DNA of 64,000 nucleotides, taken from positions 124,001-188,000 of the forward strand of contig NZ_BDBX01000024.1 in the NCBI RefSeq assembly GCF_001613205.1, given 5' to 3'. Position 1 is the stretch's first letter. Each line of letters starts with the position of its first letter. A program made the position numbers and the translations under genes. Shown in pieces: positions 49,504 to 57,957 of the stretch. The stretch comes from Nocardia sienata NBRC 100364 (GTDB lineage: Bacteria > Actinomycetota > Actinomycetes > Mycobacteriales > Mycobacteriaceae). Below the pieces are notes generated by a model. The model did not search any database. It worked only from the letters and a program-made list of their open reading frames with translations, and was not told the DNA's origin.

Positions 49504-50523
49504 ATGATTCCACGACGCAGGAGATGGCCGGTATATCTGCCGGCGATACTGTTCGTTCTCGCCCTCGGCGCGGCACCGCGCGCCGCCGCCACACCGGAAG
49601 CGCACATTGTTTCGGTCGAGCCCGGCACCGGGCGATCGGTCGAGGTCACGGTGTATTCACCGGCCATGCGGCGTGATATCGGTCTGCAGATCCTGCGTCC
49701 GGCCGATACCGGCACTCCCGCGCCGACGCTCTACCTGCTCAACGGTGCCGGCGGCGGCGAGGACGCCGCGACCTGGTCCGCGCAGACCGACGTATCCGAT
49801 TTCTTCGCCGACGAACACGTCAATGTGGTGATCCCCCGGGAGGGGGCCTTCAGCTACTACACCGACTGGCAGCAGGCGGATGCCGGCCTGGCCGCGAAAC
49901 TGGGCAACAACGGCCGGAACATGTGGGCGACCTTCCTCACCGAGGAACTACCGCCCGTGGTCGATTCCGCGTTCAATACCACGGGCCGGAACGCGATCGC
50001 GGGAATCTCGATGGCCGCGACCTCGGTACTCGACCTCACCATCCGCGCGCCCCACCTCTACAGCGCGGCGGCGGCGTACAGCGGATGCGCGATGACCAGC
50101 GATCTTCTCGGTCAGGCGTTCGTCACGCTGGTGGTGAGTCTGGGCGGCGGCGATGCCGAGAACATGTGGGGCCCGACCGGCGGCCCGGGGTGGCGTGAAC
50201 ACGACCCCTACCTGCAGGCCCACCGGCTCCCCGCTATCCCGATGTACATCACCAGCGGCACCGGGCTGGCCGGGCGATACGACAGCGCCGACGATCCGCG
50301 GCTCGACGGAAATCAGCGAATGCTGTGGAACCAGCTGCTCATCGGTGGCGGAATCGAGGCCGCGGCCGACTATTGCACCCGGGCGCTCCAGCGCCGCACC
50401 CAGGAGCTCGGCCGAACCGATATCGTCTACGATCTCCGTCCTTCCGGCACCCATTCCTGGGGGTACTGGCAAGACGATCTGCACCGATCCTGGCCGCTGC
50501 TGGCCGGTGCACTGACCTCCTGA
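49504..50523 (+). CDS. Mycolyltransferase/antigen 85-type esterase
   Basis: The 339-residue exported protein has a signal peptide (WPVYLPAILFVLALGAAPRAAA) and the antigen-85 fold: TLYLLNGAGGGEDAATW, VVIPREGAFSYYTDW, nucleophile elbow AIAGISMAATSVLDLTIRAP with Ser 169, and the catalytic His 317 in SGTHSWGYWQDDL. Family members move mycolic acids to trehalose, arabinogalactan or, for MytC in Corynebacterium, to Ser of porin peptides. Its position directly after two micropeptide genes suggests protein O-mycoloylation as one possible task. Confidence 0.88.
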   Translation: MIPRRRRWPVYLPAILFVLALGAAPRAAATPEAHIVSVEPGTGRSVEVTVYSPAMRRDIGLQILRPADTGTPAPTLYLLNGAGGGEDAATWSAQTDVSDFFADEHVNVVIPREGAFSYYTDWQQADAGLAAKLGNNGRNMWATFLTEELPPVVDSAFNTTGRNAIAGISMAATSVLDLTIRAPHLYSAAAAYSGCAMTSDLLGQAFVTLVVSLGGGDAENMWGPTGGPGWREHDPYLQAHRLPAIPMYITSGTGLAGRYDSADDPRLDGNQRMLWNQLLIGGGIEAAADYCTRALQRRTQELGRTDIVYDLRPSGTHSWGYWQDDLHRSWPLLAGALTS

Positions 50524-50535
50524 ACCCTTCGCGGC

Positions 50536-50564
50536 CGGGCCCCGCCGGTATCCGGCGGGGCCCG
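50536..50564. terminator. Bidirectional 13-bp stem terminator
   Basis: CGGGCCCCGCCGG-tat-CCGGCGGGGCCCG is a perfect 13-bp stem with a 3-nt loop between the convergent mycolyltransferase and WS/DGAT genes. Confidence 0.8.
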
Positions 50565-50571
50565 CGGCGCG

Positions 50572-52014
50572 TCAGTCCAGGGCTTGCACCAGCGCGCGGA
50601 ACGATTCCCGCAGCAGCTCCCGGTAGCGGGCGGGGTCCGGCATCATCGCCTTGTCGACGCTGAAGGTGAGCACTAACTCCTCGCCCTGTGCCGAGATCAG
50701 ATGCCGCAAACCGTCACCGTCCATCGGCGGCAGGACACCGAACACCCGCAGCAGCGGGGCGCCGCGGAAGGTCAGCCCGGCACCCAGCGGCGGAACATTG
50801 CTGATCGTGGTGTTGTGCAGCGGAACCGAGGACAGATCGGCGAACGAGCGATGTGCCCGCGCCCGGCCCGCCGCTCGCAACAACCACGCCGGCGCGGTCT
50901 CGACCCGCGCGGCGTGCCGGAGTACCGCCGGATCGCTGTGCCGGCGCCGCTCCCGGCGCACCGACTCACCGATCGCCGACAATCGCGCTCGTGGATCGCG
51001 GTGGCCGGTGTGCAGATCGACCGTCATCTGGCACAGCTGGTTCGCCGAATTCCATTGCGCGATACCGCGCATCGACATCGGAACCATCGCCGCCAGCCCG
51101 TCCGCTGGCGTCTCACCCTTTTCGTCCAGGTAGGCGGCGAGCGCGCCGGAGACCACGGTCAGCATGACATCGTTGACTGTGACGCGTTCGGCGCACCGGG
51201 CGCGCAATGCCGTCACCTCGGACAGCGGCAGGTACACCTGCTCCATCAGTACGGTCGGGCCGATCGCGCGGTTGAAGCGGGTCGCGGGACGTACGGGTAT
51301 CGGCTCGTGTAGCAGCCCCGCCTCGATCCGGGCCCGCGCCGCGGCGTTCGCCGCCCGGGTACGCGACAGTCCCCTTGCGAAGTGGCCGATACGGTAGGGA
51401 AACAGCACGGCGGCACGTAATGTCGCCGCCGATCTCGACCACTGGTTCGCCGTCGGTGCGGCCGGCGCCTCCCGGCCGCCGAAGAGTTCCAGTTCGAGCT
51501 TCCGGGTCGCCATACCGTCGCAGGCGCTGTGATGGAATTTCAGTGCGACGACCGTGGCGTCTCCCGGGATCTCCGGAACAGCGCGGACTCTGTCGAACAC
51601 CTGGATCTGCCACGGCGGTCGAGTGAGATCCATACGTGCCATGGCCATCTCCGCGAGCCGGGCTCGCACGGTGTCCCAGTCGGCTCCCGACGGCCCGGCC
51701 ACCACATGCTCGGCGATATCGAGCGCCGGATCGGGAACCCAGTACGGCAGGTCCAGATCCATTGGGACACGCCGCAATCGCCGCTGGAACAGGGGCGCGA
51801 AACCCAGCCGCGCCCGAGCCCAATCCCGCAGCGCGTCGGTATCCACCGGTTGGGCCCCGGCGGCGTCGAAAACATAGACCGCAACGATATTGGACGGGTG
51901 CCGCTCGGTTTCGTCGTAGACGAACACCGCGTCGCGGGGCGCCAACTGCTGTTTCGCCACAATGCCTGCGGGCTTTCTCGCGGCGAGTACTCCACTGTTC
52001 CCGTATATCACCAT
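50572..52014 (-). CDS. Wax ester synthase/diacylglycerol acyltransferase (WS/DGAT)
   Basis: The 480-residue acyltransferase has the active-site motif HHSACDG with His 161, preceded by VVALKF. It also has LAPRDAVFVYDET at the N-terminus, PYWVPDPALDIAEHV, and the C-terminal NTTISNVPPLGAGLTFRGAP that contacts substrates. It makes triacylglycerol or wax ester storage lipids, abundant in Nocardia and Rhodococcus. ATG 52014 has AGGAAAC in front; TTG or GTG codons near the first motif are alternatives. It is convergent with the mycolyltransferase gene. Confidence 0.88.
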   Translation of the reverse strand: MVIYGNSGVLAARKPAGIVAKQQLAPRDAVFVYDETERHPSNIVAVYVFDAAGAQPVDTDALRDWARARLGFAPLFQRRLRRVPMDLDLPYWVPDPALDIAEHVVAGPSGADWDTVRARLAEMAMARMDLTRPPWQIQVFDRVRAVPEIPGDATVVALKFHHSACDGMATRKLELELFGGREAPAAPTANQWSRSAATLRAAVLFPYRIGHFARGLSRTRAANAAARARIEAGLLHEPIPVRPATRFNRAIGPTVLMEQVYLPLSEVTALRARCAERVTVNDVMLTVVSGALAAYLDEKGETPADGLAAMVPMSMRGIAQWNSANQLCQMTVDLHTGHRDPRARLSAIGESVRRERRRHSDPAVLRHAARVETAPAWLLRAAGRARAHRSFADLSSVPLHNTTISNVPPLGAGLTFRGAPLLRVFGVLPPMDGDGLRHLISAQGEELVLTFSVDKAMMPDPARYRELLRESFRALVQALD

Positions 52015-52573
52015 GTTTCCTGCCGGGCGGTACCGATATGAAGAATTGCCTGGTCGTGACAGGCAGCTTGGTCGATCCTAACGGTCCGGCGCGCGGTGTC
52101 CAGGGGAATGCGTCTGTCAGGAACGCCGAAATTTCAGAACCTGGTGAATTATCGGCAATGCGCGGGCACGTACCACTCGGATTTTTTCTCTGTCTCGGAC
52201 GGCCTGTCGGTTGGTGCAGTGCGGCCGGTTTTCGGAATGGAGTTACTTCTCCGCTTCCGGGGCATTATCTCGTTCGCCGGGCGGCGCGAGACCGGTCGGT
52301 GCCGCCCGTCGGAGTCGTCACTCCAACGGCGGACGGAGAACCTCGCATAATAGCGGAGAAGAATCAATCTGAGCTGGTCGCCGGATATTTGCCCGAGACG
52401 GTGTCTGATCGTGGGAACATCTGTGCCACAGCCTGATTCCGACCGGTAGCGCAGGACGTCGCCTGCTGGGCCCGGTGCGCGAGGTCCGACTCGGACAACC
52501 GAGTCCGGCAGTGGCGCTACGGCGCGTCCGCTCGGTGTCCCTCCCGGCCCGAGCGGCACGGCGAGTCGGAACG
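52015..52573. other. Intergenic region without a gene
   Basis: The 560-bp spacer upstream of the WS/DGAT gene has no frame with a ribosome site and a family match. On the minus strand TTAGGAT near 52075-52082 could be a -10 for WS/DGAT. The plus-strand stretch 52130-52440 is less GC-rich than the surroundings and may be old coding sequence, but I cannot identify it. Confidence 0.35.
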
Positions 52574-52608
52574 CTGCCGGCCCGTCCCGATACGGACCGG
52601 GCCGGCAG
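52574..52608 (-). terminator. 11-bp stem terminator of the glycosyltransferase operon
   Basis: CTGCCGGCCCG pairs perfectly with CGGGCCGGCAG, with a small inner TCC/GGA stem. It lies 14 bp past the stop of the polytopic glycosyltransferase gene on the minus strand. Confidence 0.72.
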
Positions 52609-52622
52609 TGTTCAGTGCCGGC

Positions 52623-54842
52623 TCACTTCGGCGCGGTGAGATCGTAGAGCGTGACCCCGTCCACCTCTTTCGCGGTGAAGTTGTCCGCGACCCACTGGGA
52701 TATCGCGGAGGTCGTGCCCTGCCGGCCGCCCGGTCCGGATCCGCCACCGATGAAGTAGTGGATCTGCCCGGAGGCCACGTATTGCTGGAACTGCTCCAGC
52801 GTGGGGGAGGGGTCGCTGCCGTTGAACCCGCCGATCGGCATGATCGGCAGCTCGGTGGCCAGCTGATATCCGGCGGCGCCGTTGGAGGAGATGGCGGCCG
52901 CCGCCCAGGTGTAGGCGTCGCCGTTCTCCCGCAGCAACGCCACCAGCGCATCGCTGGGACTGCTCGCGTTCAGGAATCCGCCGCCGGGCCCGCCCCGGCG
53001 ATTGCCGTCACGTCCACCGTCGCCGCCGATCGCGCCGCCTCCGGGCCCGGTCCCGCCGGCGATCATCCCGGGCAGGCCGCCCGGCCCGCCGTTCATACCG
53101 GGTATCCCACCCGGACTGCCGTCGATATTCGGCAGACCCGCCGGCCCCCCTGGAAATCCGCCGGTGCCGTCGTTCGTGCCGGACATCTCGTCGGGGTTTC
53201 CGGTCGTGCCGGGCATCCCGCCTGGATTGCCGTTCATGCCGGGCATCCCGCCGGGATTACCGTCGATACCCGCCATCCCGCCCGGACCACCGTCCATTCC
53301 GGCGGGGAATCCCGGCATCTCGCCACCCATACCGGGCGGTCGCATACCGCCGAACATCCCCGTGTTCGGCCCGGCGGTCGGAATCGAGCCGGCGTGGCCG
53401 GTGTTCAGCGTGTCCACCGTGTAGGCGACCGGTCCGGCCAGACCCACCGCCGCGGCGAGCACGGCAGCCGCCGCGGTCGCTCGGCCGGGCAGCGGTGCGA
53501 GGAGCGCGGCCGTCGCGACGATACCTCCGGCCAGTACCGCCCACCGCAACCACGGCAGGAAGTCCGCACTGCGTGAGAGCAACATCCAGGCTGTGGCGGT
53601 GGTCAGGCCGACCGCGAGCGCGGCCGCTGCCCTCACCCACCACCGGGACCGTTCGCGCCAGAACAGCACCGCGCCGATACCCACCAACGCACCGACGGCC
53701 GGGGCCAGCGCCACCGTGTAGTACTGGTGGAAGATCCCGGCCATGAAGCTGAACACGAGCCCGGTGACCAGCAGCCAGCCACCCCACAGCAGCACCTGCG
53801 CGCGGGGACCGTCGGTACGGGCCGCCCGGCCGCGCAGCAGCAGTCCGGCGACCAGCGCGACCAGCGCCGCGGGGATCAGCCAGGCGATCTGCCCGCCCTG
53901 CATCTGGTCGAACATCCGGGTTATCCCGGTCCGGCCCCACATACCGTTACCGCCGGGTGGTAGTTCGCCGCCCGGGCGGACACTGCCGGTCTCGTTACCG
54001 TTCAACCGACCCAGCCCGTTGTAGCCGAGGGTCAGTTCGATGATCGAATTGTTCTGCGAACCACCGATGTAGGGGCGCGAATCGGCCGGCCACAATTCCA
54101 CGGCCAGAATCCACCAGCCCGCGGCCACCACCATGGCGGCACCGGCGGCGAACAGCTGCGCGATACGTTTGCCGAGTCGCGGCGGTCCCGCGAACAGATA
54201 GACCAGAGCGAGGGCGGGCACCACCAGCACGACCTGCAGCTGTTTGGCCAGGAATCCGAACCCGATGAAGGTCCCGGTGAGTACCAACCAGCGCCAGCGC
54301 CCGTCGTCCAGCGCGCGCATCATCGCCCACACCGCGGCGACCATCAGCAACACCAGCAGCGCGTCCGGATTGTTGAACCGGAACATCAGGGCGAACACCG
54401 GGGTCACCGCCGCTGTCAGCCCGGCGATCAACCCCGCCGCCGGGCCGAACGAACGCCGCACGATCGCCCGGACCAGCGCCACCGTCGCCACCCCCAGCAG
54501 CACCTGAGGAACGAGGATGCTCCAGCTGCTCAAACCGAACAGGCGCACCGACAGCTCCATGAGCCACAACGACGCGGGTGCCTTGTCCACGGTGATGGAG
54601 TTCGCGGCATCGGAAGAACCGAAGAAGAACGCCTTCCACGACACCGAACCCGCCTGGATGGCGGCGGAGTAGAAGGAGTTGGCCCAGCCGTTGGCACTCA
54701 GGTTGTACAGGTAGGAGAGTCCGGTGGCGAGCAGCAGCGCCGCCAGCGCGGGGTACTCCCAGCGGTTCGCGCGCGCCGGTCCGGGAGCGGTCGTGCCGAC
54801 CGGGGGCGCCCCGGTTCCGGGAGGAGTCGCGGTCACCGTCAT
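52623..54842 (-). CDS. Polytopic glycosyltransferase (GT39/ArnT-like) with Gly/Met/Pro repeat insert
   Basis: The 739-residue protein has about 11-12 membrane helices in residues 30-480, with GT39/83-like luminal motifs (SNYSA-type region NSFYSAAIQAGSVSWKAFFF, TVDKAPASLWLMELSVRLFG, FRFNNPDALLVLLM). Residues 481-620 are a low-complexity insert of NPGGMPGMNG-type units, followed by a C-terminal extracytoplasmic domain (LVALLRENGDAYTWAAAAIS, QLATELPIMPIGGFNGSDPS, QWVADNFTAKEVDGVTLYD). It uses polyprenyl-phosphate sugars. ATGA overlap with the GT2-GtrA gene upstream indicates a matched donor-transferase pair. Confidence 0.85.
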   Translation of the reverse strand: MTVTATPPGTGAPPVGTTAPGPARANRWEYPALAALLLATGLSYLYNLSANGWANSFYSAAIQAGSVSWKAFFFGSSDAANSITVDKAPASLWLMELSVRLFGLSSWSILVPQVLLGVATVALVRAIVRRSFGPAAGLIAGLTAAVTPVFALMFRFNNPDALLVLLMVAAVWAMMRALDDGRWRWLVLTGTFIGFGFLAKQLQVVLVVPALALVYLFAGPPRLGKRIAQLFAAGAAMVVAAGWWILAVELWPADSRPYIGGSQNNSIIELTLGYNGLGRLNGNETGSVRPGGELPPGGNGMWGRTGITRMFDQMQGGQIAWLIPAALVALVAGLLLRGRAARTDGPRAQVLLWGGWLLVTGLVFSFMAGIFHQYYTVALAPAVGALVGIGAVLFWRERSRWWVRAAAALAVGLTTATAWMLLSRSADFLPWLRWAVLAGGIVATAALLAPLPGRATAAAAVLAAAVGLAGPVAYTVDTLNTGHAGSIPTAGPNTGMFGGMRPPGMGGEMPGFPAGMDGGPGGMAGIDGNPGGMPGMNGNPGGMPGTTGNPDEMSGTNDGTGGFPGGPAGLPNIDGSPGGIPGMNGGPGGLPGMIAGGTGPGGGAIGGDGGRDGNRRGGPGGGFLNASSPSDALVALLRENGDAYTWAAAAISSNGAAGYQLATELPIMPIGGFNGSDPSPTLEQFQQYVASGQIHYFIGGGSGPGGRQGTTSAISQWVADNFTAKEVDGVTLYDLTAPK

Positions 54843-56092
54843 CGCACGACCTGCTCGGCTACCGGTGCGGGGCGGCCGCTCTCACGGAACACCCAGCGCA
54901 GCCCGACGAACCGCATGAGAGTGGCGATCAGGTTCGCGACGACCAGGACGAACAACTCCAGCTGCACCGGTGCGCCGGGCGCCCAGTGGTGCAGGGCGAA
55001 CAGGGAGCCGCTGGTCACCAGCAACCCGAAACCGAAGATCAGCAGACCCTGGAACTGGTGCGACACCATCCCGCTCTGCCCGCGCACCCCGAAGGTGAAC
55101 GCCCGGTTTGCGGCGGTATTGCCGACCGCGGTGATCAACAGGGCCGTGAAATTGGCGACCTGCGCACCGGCCATCGGTTGCAGCAGCAGGTAGAGCAGCA
55201 TGTAGGCGAGGGTGGAGCCGACCCCGACCAGTGCGAACCGCACCAGCTGGCCGACCATGCCGAGCGGCACCCCGGGTACCAGCGGCTCGCGGCCCACCGC
55301 CGCGCGGAGCTCGGCCAGCGGGAGCGATCCGGTGGCCAGCGCGCGGCCCATCCGCCAGATGCCGCGCAGATCCTTGTAGGCGGTATCGACGATATCGACG
55401 CGACTGTCGAGGTCGTCGATCCAATCCACCGGCACCTCGTGGATCCGCAGCCCGGCACGTTCGGCGATGACCAGCAGTTCGGTGTCGAAGAACCACTCCA
55501 CGTCCTCGACCAGCGGCAACAGTTTGCGCGCCACCTCGGCGCGCATGGCCTTGAAACCGCACTGGGCGTCGGAGAAATGCGCTCGCAGCGTTGCTTTCAG
55601 CAGCAGGTTGTAGCAGCGGGAGATGAATTCGCGCTTCGGTCCGCGCACCACCCGGGACCCGGAGCCCAGCCGGGTGCCGATCGCCAGATCCGAATGACCG
55701 GAGACCAGCGGTGCGACCAGCGGCAGCAGCGCGTTCAGATCGGTGGAGAGGTCGACATCCATATACGCGACGACCTGCGCGTCCGAACCCTGCCACACCG
55801 TGCGCAGCGCCCGTCCGCGACCTTTGGCGTCGAGGTGGACCACCCGGACGCCGTCCAGTTCATCGGCGAGGAGTTGCGCCACCGCCAGCGTGGAATCGGT
55901 GCTGGCGTTGTCGGCGACAGTGATCCGCGCCGGAAACGGGAACCCGCGGTCGAGATAGTCGCGAAGTCGGCGCACACACACGCCGAGATCGGTTTCTTCG
56001 TTGTACACGGGAACGACCACATCCAGCACCGGCGGCGCCGCGGTGTGTTCCCTGAGGTCCGCCGCTGCGGCGAGGGTCACGGTCTCGGTCAT
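54839..56092 (-). CDS. Polyprenyl-phosphate glycosyltransferase fused to GtrA
   Basis: The 417-residue protein has an N-terminal GT2 domain of the dolichol-phosphate mannose/glucose synthase type (LDVVVPVYNEETDLGVCVRR, VVAYMDVDLSTDLNALLP, CGFKAMRAEVARKLLP, VEWFFDTELLVIAERAG, VPVDWIDD). Its C-terminal GtrA domain has four helices (VRFALVGVGSTLAYMLLYLL onward, ITAVGNTAANRAF). It should make a lipid-linked sugar and, through GtrA, flip it across the membrane for the neighbouring polytopic transferase. A dyad GAGGTA-N6-TACCTC at 56143-56160, 50 bp upstream, may be its operator. Confidence 0.88.
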   Translation of the reverse strand: MTETVTLAAAADLREHTAAPPVLDVVVPVYNEETDLGVCVRRLRDYLDRGFPFPARITVADNASTDSTLAVAQLLADELDGVRVVHLDAKGRGRALRTVWQGSDAQVVAYMDVDLSTDLNALLPLVAPLVSGHSDLAIGTRLGSGSRVVRGPKREFISRCYNLLLKATLRAHFSDAQCGFKAMRAEVARKLLPLVEDVEWFFDTELLVIAERAGLRIHEVPVDWIDDLDSRVDIVDTAYKDLRGIWRMGRALATGSLPLAELRAAVGREPLVPGVPLGMVGQLVRFALVGVGSTLAYMLLYLLLQPMAGAQVANFTALLITAVGNTAANRAFTFGVRGQSGMVSHQFQGLLIFGFGLLVTSGSLFALHHWAPGAPVQLELFVLVVANLIATLMRFVGLRWVFRESGRPAPVAEQVVR

Positions 56093-56439
56093 GTGGACCA
56101 GAGTCGGTGGGCGGGCTGGGGCCCGGCTCCAGCCAACCTGGGAGGTAGCTGTGTACCTCGCTCCGCCGGGCCCGGACCTTCACGCTCCCGGCCGGGAGCA
56201 CCGACCGTCCCCGCACGGCACTGCCGGTGCCCGGTGGACGCCCGGCCGCGAATGCCGGCGGCGGCCATCGGCCCGGCCGATGGTGAGCGCTGACCAGGCG
56301 GGAAGGCGGCGCGCCGGGGCCGACCCGTCCGGTGTCACTGAGCGAACGTCGTTGTTCCGGTCTCCACTCCGTTGTGGGGATGTTCGTGACACCTCGAGTA
56401 TGGACCCGCCCACCGACAGGTTCGCCGACTCGGCCGACG
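56093..56439. other. Intergenic region with a small dyad
   Basis: The 347-bp spacer between two minus-strand genes holds the dyad GAGGTA-gctgtg-TACCTC at 56143-56160. Its half-sites match those of the palindrome at 59804-59820. No gene or RNA is recognised in the rest. Confidence 0.4.
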
Positions 56440-57279
56440 TCAGCTCAGCCGCCACAGCGGGGAGACCGGACCGTGGCCTTTACCCAGGTCATAGGCGGCT
56501 TCCAGGCTGCGCCGGGTCCATTCCTTGGCGAATTCGAAGGCGTCGGGGACCGAATAGCCGTGGGCCAGCGCGCAGGCCAGTGCCGCGGCGAGGGTGTCGC
56601 CGCCGCCGTGATCATTGCCGGTCTCGATACGCGGGGCGGAGAACTCCAAGAACTGGTTGCCGTCGAACAGCAGATCGGTGCTCTGCGCCGAGGTGCGCAG
56701 ATGGCCGCCCTTCACCACCACCCAGCGCGGTCCGAGCCCGTGCAGCGCCTCGGCCGCGCGGCGCGCGGACCCCGCGTCGGTGACCTCCACCCCGGTCAGC
56801 AACCGGACCTCGTCCAGATTCGGAGTGACGATGGTGGCCAGGGGGAACAGCGTGTATCGCACGGCGTCGAGCGCTTCGGTGTGCAGCAGCGGATCGCCAT
56901 GCATGGAGGCCGCGACAGGGTCGACCACCAGCGGCACCCCGGCGTCGTGCCCGATGCCGACCTCCCGGCAGACCCCCGCCACGGCCTCGATGATGTCACC
57001 GGAGGCGAGCATGCCCGTCTTCGCGGCGCCGATACCGATATCGCCGACCACCGAGCGCACCTGGTCCGCGACCACCTGCGGGGGAATCTCGTGGAACCCG
57101 CTCACGCCCACCGTGTTCTGCACGGTCACCGCGGCCACCGCCACCAGTGCGTGCACTCCGCACAGGGCCATGGTCCGGGTATCGGCCTGGATTCCGGCCC
57201 CGCCTCCCGAATCGGTCCCGGCGATGGTGAGCACCCGGACCGGCGTCTGTCCCGGGGGTGTCAACGGCAACAATCTCAC
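56440..57279 (-). CDS. thiD: Hydroxymethylpyrimidine (phosphate) kinase ThiD
   Basis: The 279-residue ribokinase-fold enzyme phosphorylates HMP and HMP-P for thiamin. Motifs: VLTIAGTDSGGGAGIQADTR, AVTVQNTVGVSGFHEIPP, IGAAKTGMLASGDIIEAV, VVDPVAASMHGDPLL, TPNLDEVRLLTG, WVVVKGGHL and the anion hole NDHGGGDTLAAALACALA. The usual GTGCTFS reads HGGGDTLA: the Cys is replaced by Asp, common in actinobacterial ThiD. GTG 57279 is the start. It supplies HMP-PP to thiE at the other end of the window, downstream of the thiC product. Confidence 0.92.
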   Translation of the reverse strand: MRLLPLTPPGQTPVRVLTIAGTDSGGGAGIQADTRTMALCGVHALVAVAAVTVQNTVGVSGFHEIPPQVVADQVRSVVGDIGIGAAKTGMLASGDIIEAVAGVCREVGIGHDAGVPLVVDPVAASMHGDPLLHTEALDAVRYTLFPLATIVTPNLDEVRLLTGVEVTDAGSARRAAEALHGLGPRWVVVKGGHLRTSAQSTDLLFDGNQFLEFSAPRIETGNDHGGGDTLAAALACALAHGYSVPDAFEFAKEWTRRSLEAAYDLGKGHGPVSPLWRLS

Positions 57280-57359
57280 GCGGTCACCCTACGTGGGCGG
57301 GGTTCGCGCCCGGGTGGGTGTCTCGAGTCGGCAGGCGTAGGACCCAGGTTTCCGGCGGG

Positions 57360-57917
57360 TCAGCGGATGGTGTGGTCGATGAGCCGGCGGGCCGCCCGGT
57401 CGGTGCGTTCGATATCGCCGGTGATGAGCCGGTCCTGCAGGATGCCGCGCAACCCGGAAACCAGCACCGTCGCCACCACTTCGGGTTCGTCGTCCGGGTT
57501 CAGTGCGCGCAGGCCCGCGGTGAGGGCGGTGACGAATGCCGCCGTGGCCTTGTCGGCGTAGCCCGCGTAGGGGCCGTGGGGTGCGCAGGCCGCGCCGAGG
57601 ACCTGGAGCATCACCCGCACACTGACCGATCCCGAGCCGGTGGTGTTCGAACGCCAGAAATCCCACAGCCGTTCCCGCAGCGCGGCGGCGTCGTGTACTT
57701 CGGCGAACACGGCCGTGAGATCCGGGCGATGGGTCGCCAGGGCCTGGACCAGCAGTTCTTCTTTGGTGCCGAAGTAGTAGATCAGCATCCGGGAACTGGT
57801 GCCCAGGGCGGCGGCCAAGGGGCGCAGCGAGAGGTCCGCGAGGCCGCGTTCGGCGATATAGCGCACCACGGCATCGAGGATCTCGGCGCGTTTGGCGTGG
57901 TCGAGTGGGCGGGCCAT
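57360..57917 (-). CDS. TetR-family regulator
   Basis: The 185-residue protein has an HTH (KRAEILDAVVRYIAERGLAD, LRPLAAALGTSSRMLIYYFG, TKEELLVQAL) and a TetR_C ligand domain. ATG 57917 lies 7 bp from the dyad operator. It is divergent from the ketosynthase gene, its probable target. Confidence 0.87.
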   Translation of the reverse strand: MARPLDHAKRAEILDAVVRYIAERGLADLSLRPLAAALGTSSRMLIYYFGTKEELLVQALATHRPDLTAVFAEVHDAAALRERLWDFWRSNTTGSGSVSVRVMLQVLGAACAPHGPYAGYADKATAAFVTALTAGLRALNPDDEPEVVATVLVSGLRGILQDRLITGDIERTDRAARRLIDHTIR

Positions 57918-57924
57918 GGGTTGA

Positions 57925-57942
57925 CTGTAGCGAACGCTACAG
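57925..57942. promoter_or_regulatory. 18-bp perfect palindrome, divergent TetR operator
   Basis: CTGTAGCG-AA-CGCTACAG lies between the TetR and ketosynthase genes. On the minus strand TACAGT, within the dyad, is a TANNNT -10 hexamer 6 nt before the TetR ATG. On the plus strand TATTCA precedes the ketosynthase GTG by 8 nt. Both messages are therefore probably leaderless and blocked by one repressor dimer. Confidence 0.7.
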
Positions 57943-57957
57943 GTATTCATTGACCCC

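Noticed and set aside
52608..53576. Plus-strand frame of 322 residues rich in Gly/His/Pro
   Set aside because: It mirrors the Gly/Met repeat insert of the glycosyltransferase on the other strand.
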